Below are positions 5,104-5,478 of a DNA stretch of 5,478 nt, piece by piece. Source of the DNA: Acidobacteriaceae bacterium (GTDB lineage Bacteria > Acidobacteriota > Terriglobia > Terriglobales > Acidobacteriaceae); contig PMCH01000080.1 in assembly GCA_003154055.1 (NCBI GenBank), forward strand, positions 4,697-10,174, read 5' to 3'. The position numbers were made by a program, and so were the translations under genes. The notes under the pieces were generated by a model that saw nothing but the letters and a program-made list of their open reading frames with translations, was not told where the DNA came from and did no database searches. The stretch's first letter is position 1; each line of letters starts with the position of its first letter.

Positions 5104-5478
5104 TCACACCTGATCTCGCGCCTCGCCCAGCACCACACTCACAATCATTTGTTTCTTGGCGCGGAAGATAGTCACTTTCACCGTGTCTCCGGCGCGGTGG
5201 TTGTTCATGATCTGGGCCAGATCTCGCTGGGTTTGGATCTTCACTCCGTCCACCGCGACGATCAGGTCGCCGCCGATCATGATCGGAATATTCCCGAGGT
5301 AGGCGCGCTCGCTGCCGCCCCGGAGGCCAGAGCGATCGGCTGCGCCGCCCTGAACGGCTTGAACGATCAGCAGGCCATAGTCCGCAGCCAAGCCCATTTC
5401 GGTGGCCAGACCGGGATCGATCGGGATGGTGCGCACGCCGAGTGCGGGACGCCGCACGCGGCCGATCGTGACCAGGTC
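5104..5478 (-). CDS. C-terminal PDZ domain of an HtrA/Deg-type serine protease (5' part outside window)
   Basis: The frame runs in from beyond the window edge and ends at TGA 5104-5106, giving 124 C-terminal residues. These form one PDZ domain as found after the trypsin-like domain of HtrA/DegP/DegS proteins: GRVRRPALGV (the carboxylate-binding loop PALGV), a strand GLLIVQAVQGGAADRSGL, then MIGGDLIVAVDGVKIQTQRDLAQIM and GDTVKVTIFRAKKQMIVSVVLGE. Known members are envelope proteases or chaperones that degrade or refold damaged exported proteins, with the PDZ domain sensing exposed C-termini. The peptidase domain and the His-Asp-Ser triad would lie outside the window, so activity cannot be judged here. 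The insert GSERAYLGNIPI within the PDZ is also seen in HtrA-like proteins that carry a longer binding-site loop. A GTG at 5457 is internal to the domain and is not the start. Only one PDZ follows, as in DegS or HtrA1 and unlike DegP. Confidence 0.88.
   Translation of the reverse strand, partial: DLVTIGRVRRPALGVRTIPIDPGLATEMGLAADYGLLIVQAVQGGAADRSGLRGGSERAYLGNIPIMIGGDLIVAVDGVKIQTQRDLAQIMNNHRAGDTVKVTIFRAKKQMIVSVVLGEARDQV

Overview
The window looks like ordinary chromosome from a GC-rich, Gram-negative-type bacterium. The gene styles (a two-module GNAT protein, a MmcQ/YjbR protein with a lysine-rich tail, an HtrA-type protease with a PDZ domain, secreted proteins of unknown role) and the short GC-rich palindromes between genes suggest Acidobacteria. 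That placement is my inference; no rRNA or marker gene is present to prove it. I see no phage, transposase, CRISPR array, tRNA or rRNA.

Layout. Positions 1-1650 (minus) hold nearly all of a periplasmic gamma-glutamyltransferase, cut off at its C-terminus by the window edge. Positions 1651-1829 are intergenic. A MmcQ/YjbR-family protein (1830-2222, minus) and a GNAT acetyltransferase (2293-3114, minus) follow, 70 bases apart and probably transcribed together from the GNAT side. Two near-identical hairpins bracket the MmcQ gene, one directly after its stop codon and one just upstream of its start. A 314-base divergent intergenic region (3115-3428) leads to a plus-strand gene (3429-4124) coding a STAS (anti-sigma-factor antagonist) domain fused to a receiver-like domain without the phosphoacceptor aspartate. 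Next, behind a likely sigma70-type promoter, is a secreted protein of unknown function (4270-5016, plus) built from two tandem copies of one module. It converges on the 3' end of an HtrA-type gene (5104 to beyond 5478, minus), with a long imperfect palindrome in the gap.

The genes do not form one pathway. The GGT, the secreted duplicated protein and the HtrA-type protein are predicted to act in or facing the envelope; the GNAT, MmcQ and STAS proteins are predicted cytoplasmic. The most unusual items are the STAS/pseudo-receiver fusion, the internally duplicated secreted protein whose two halves end in the same VFRxDLS motif, and the paired hairpins around the MmcQ gene. All start sites were chosen from domain boundaries, signal peptides and ribosome binding sites; for three genes this shortens the longest open frame.
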